In this document: piece by piece, positions 4,477-5,649 of the stretch
Position numbering within the stretch: position 1 is the first letter of the stretch
How the letters are laid out: every line of letters begins with the position of its first letter
NCBI GenBank assembly: GCA_934725345.1
Contig: CAKVBG010000063.1
Span: 1-5,649, forward strand
Reading direction: 5' to 3'
DNA length: 5,649 nucleotides
From: an uncultured Eubacteriales bacterium
Lineage (GTDB): Bacteria; Bacillota; Clostridia; Oscillospirales; Acutalibacteraceae
The notes under the pieces: generated by a model
Told to the model about the DNA's origin: nothing
Database searches by the model: none
Seen by the model: only the letters and a program-made list of their open reading frames with translations
Translations under genes and position numbers: made by a program

Positions 4477-4890
4477 ATGGAAGATGTGATGTTTGAATTA
4501 GCAGATAAACTTAAGGATTTAAGGTATCAGAAGAAACAAAAAGAAATAGAACTTAAAAGCATTAACGATATGATTTTTGAAATTGATGATGAACTTTCCA
4601 GGCTTATGGTCTTAAAAGAAACACAGAACTTTACTCGTGGAGGTACCACCTTTTGTTTAACAACAAATACAAAGGCGTCTGCAGTTGCTGGATTAAAAGA
4701 CGAATTATATTCCAAACTTCGTGAAAAAGGTTATGAAGATTTGATACATGAAACAATAAATGCAAACTCTTTATCGTCTTTTGTGAAAGAGCAAATTTCT
4801 GAAAATGATGATATTCTCCCCTCATGGTTGGAAGGACTCATCAACGTATATGAGAAAAATACAGTAGGTGTTAGGAAAGCATCAAAATAA
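4477..4890 (+). CDS. Coiled-coil hypothetical protein of a phage/element replication operon
   Basis: This protein of 137 residues has no recognised function. Residues about 6-49 form a highly charged heptad-like coiled coil (LADKLKDLRYQKKQKEIELK and onward). A compact domain follows. It contains FTRGGTTFCLTTNTKASAV (52-70), a helical part with LREKGYEDLIHETINANSLS (81-100) and an ending with LPSWLEGLINVYEKNTVGVR. The ATG at 4477 is four bases after the helicase stop, with AAAGGA (4462-4467) upstream, so it is in the same operon. Proteins with this layout are, from memory, frequent beside helicases and single-strand-binding proteins in clostridial phages. The coiled coil implies oligomerisation or a partner protein. 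A role in DNA replication or recombination is inferred only from the neighbours. Confidence 0.8.
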   Translation: MEDVMFELADKLKDLRYQKKQKEIELKSINDMIFEIDDELSRLMVLKETQNFTRGGTTFCLTTNTKASAVAGLKDELYSKLREKGYEDLIHETINANSLSSFVKEQISENDDILPSWLEGLINVYEKNTVGVRKASK

Positions 4891-4910
4891 AGTACTGGAG
4901 GACGTAAAAA

Positions 4911-5615
4911 ATGATCGAAAGTAAAGAACTTACAATAAAAAGTAATTATTCAATGAATATAGCAAACATAGACTTAAAAGACAATATGCTTTGTGAACTT
5001 GCAGGGCTTGATAGTGGATTTGATCGTATAAAAATTCCATCGGGTGGTGGACTCAATTTTGAAATTCCCAATCTAGAAAATTCAGATGAACCTACATTTA
5101 CAAAAGATTTTTCTGCAGTAATATTGCATCATCATCCTATGTTTACTTACTATGAAAACAGATATAACGGAAACAATAGTCCCCCTGACTGTTGCAGCTT
5201 TGATGGAGTTAATGGATCGGGTACTCCGGGAGGGAATTGTAGATATTGCAAGTTTAATCAGTTTGGAAGTGGTGAGAATGGTGCCAAAGCGTGTAAAAAT
5301 AAGCATAAACTCTATATTCTCAGTGAAAATGAGATATTTCCTGTAATTTTGGTACTTCCCGCAAGCTCAATTCAAGAATTTTCAAAATATATCAAAAGAC
5401 TTCTTTCCACAGGCAAAAAGTCAGATAGTGTTGTAACGAAACTTTCACTTAAAAAAGCAGTTAATAAAACAGGAATATCATTTTCAAAGGTAAATTTTTC
5501 TGTGTTACGGGATTTGGATCAAACCGAAAAAGATGGACTGGGGGAATTGATTTCACAGATAAAAGCACAGTCTCAAAAAGGTGTTGATGTTTTTGAGGAG
5601 GATATAGACATATGA
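4911..5615 (+). CDS. Cys-motif phage/element protein, possible metal-binding DNA-processing factor
   Basis: This protein has 234 residues. The central part carries a conserved-looking motif: P-P-D-C94-C95-S-F-D-G, then P-G-G-N-C110-R-Y-C113, F-G-S (118-120) and A-C128-K-N-K. Four or five Cys in this arrangement could bind zinc or an iron-sulfur cluster. A HHHP string lies at 73-76. The second half holds LYILSENEIFPVILVLPASS (134-153), which looks like beta strands, then VVTKLSLKKAVNKTGISFSK (174-193), and ends acidic (DVFEEDIDI), as many single-strand DNA-binding proteins do. The ATG at 4911 has TGGAGGA eight bases upstream. I recall similar Cys-motif proteins in phage replication regions, where a DNA-binding role has been suspected, but I cannot name the family. 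It has no signal peptide and no membrane segment, so it is cytoplasmic. The next gene overlaps its stop by four bases. Confidence 0.8.
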   Translation: MIESKELTIKSNYSMNIANIDLKDNMLCELAGLDSGFDRIKIPSGGGLNFEIPNLENSDEPTFTKDFSAVILHHHPMFTYYENRYNGNNSPPDCCSFDGVNGSGTPGGNCRYCKFNQFGSGENGAKACKNKHKLYILSENEIFPVILVLPASSIQEFSKYIKRLLSTGKKSDSVVTKLSLKKAVNKTGISFSKVNFSVLRDLDQTEKDGLGELISQIKAQSQKGVDVFEEDIDI

Positions 5616-5649
5616 ACTATCAACTGGCAAAAACTGTAGATGAGATTGT
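5612..5649 (+). CDS. Start of a further operon gene, cut by the window end
   Basis: The ATG at 5612 overlaps the previous stop (ATGA) and has AGGAGG (5596-5601) ten bases upstream, so translational coupling is very likely. Only 12 residues are visible (MNYQLAKTVDEI), too few to identify the product. It continues to the right as part of the helicase operon. Confidence 0.65.
   Translation, partial: MNYQLAKTVDEI

Overview
The window is AT-rich with strong GGAGG-type ribosome binding sites, A/T-rich intergenic DNA and intrinsic terminators. This fits a low-GC Bacillota of the Clostridia type, and the gene content fits an accessory region (prophage, integrative element or plasmid) rather than a housekeeping locus. 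No rRNA, tRNA, CRISPR array or insertion sequence was seen.

Left part (1-2178). A terminator for a gene outside the window (3-25) is followed by a small Xre/Cro-type regulator (170-421, + strand). Convergent to it, across a shared terminator (472-520), lies the most interesting protein of the window (526-1704, - strand). About seven hydrophobic segments resemble an AgrC-type peptide sensor module, but no histidine kinase follows. Instead the C-terminus aligns by eye with the DNA-binding domain of Spo0A. Upstream on the same strand is a 46-residue peptide gene (1823-1963) with a strong ribosome binding site. Its basic, Ala/Leu/Gly-rich leader resembles clostridial AgrD precursors, and it carries a Cys cluster, CSCICC. 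The peptide promoter has a perfect extended -10, no good -35, and two tandem 0A-box-like heptamers (TGTCGCA and AGTCGAA) exactly 10 bp apart. The receptor promoter region holds a perfect TGTCGAA heptamer at a similar distance. My reading is a possible one-component, membrane-tethered peptide-signalling circuit: peptide, membrane receptor, fused Spo0A-like DNA-binding domain, and autoregulated promoters. No AgrB-type peptidase, kinase or response regulator is visible.

Right part (2179-5649, + strand). A promoter and terminator/attenuator leader precede a sigma-70 region-4-like protein (2325-2720). After a 136-base spacer with a promoter-like segment comes a tightly packed operon: a 60-residue conserved-looking hypothetical protein, a SNF2-type helicase, a coiled-coil protein, a Cys-motif protein and the start of one more gene. 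Spacing is short and two ATGA overlaps are present. The sigma-like regulator followed by the SNF2 helicase and small proteins is typical of phage or conjugative-element early/replication modules of Clostridia. The signalling module on the left looks like cargo or a control unit next to this backbone.
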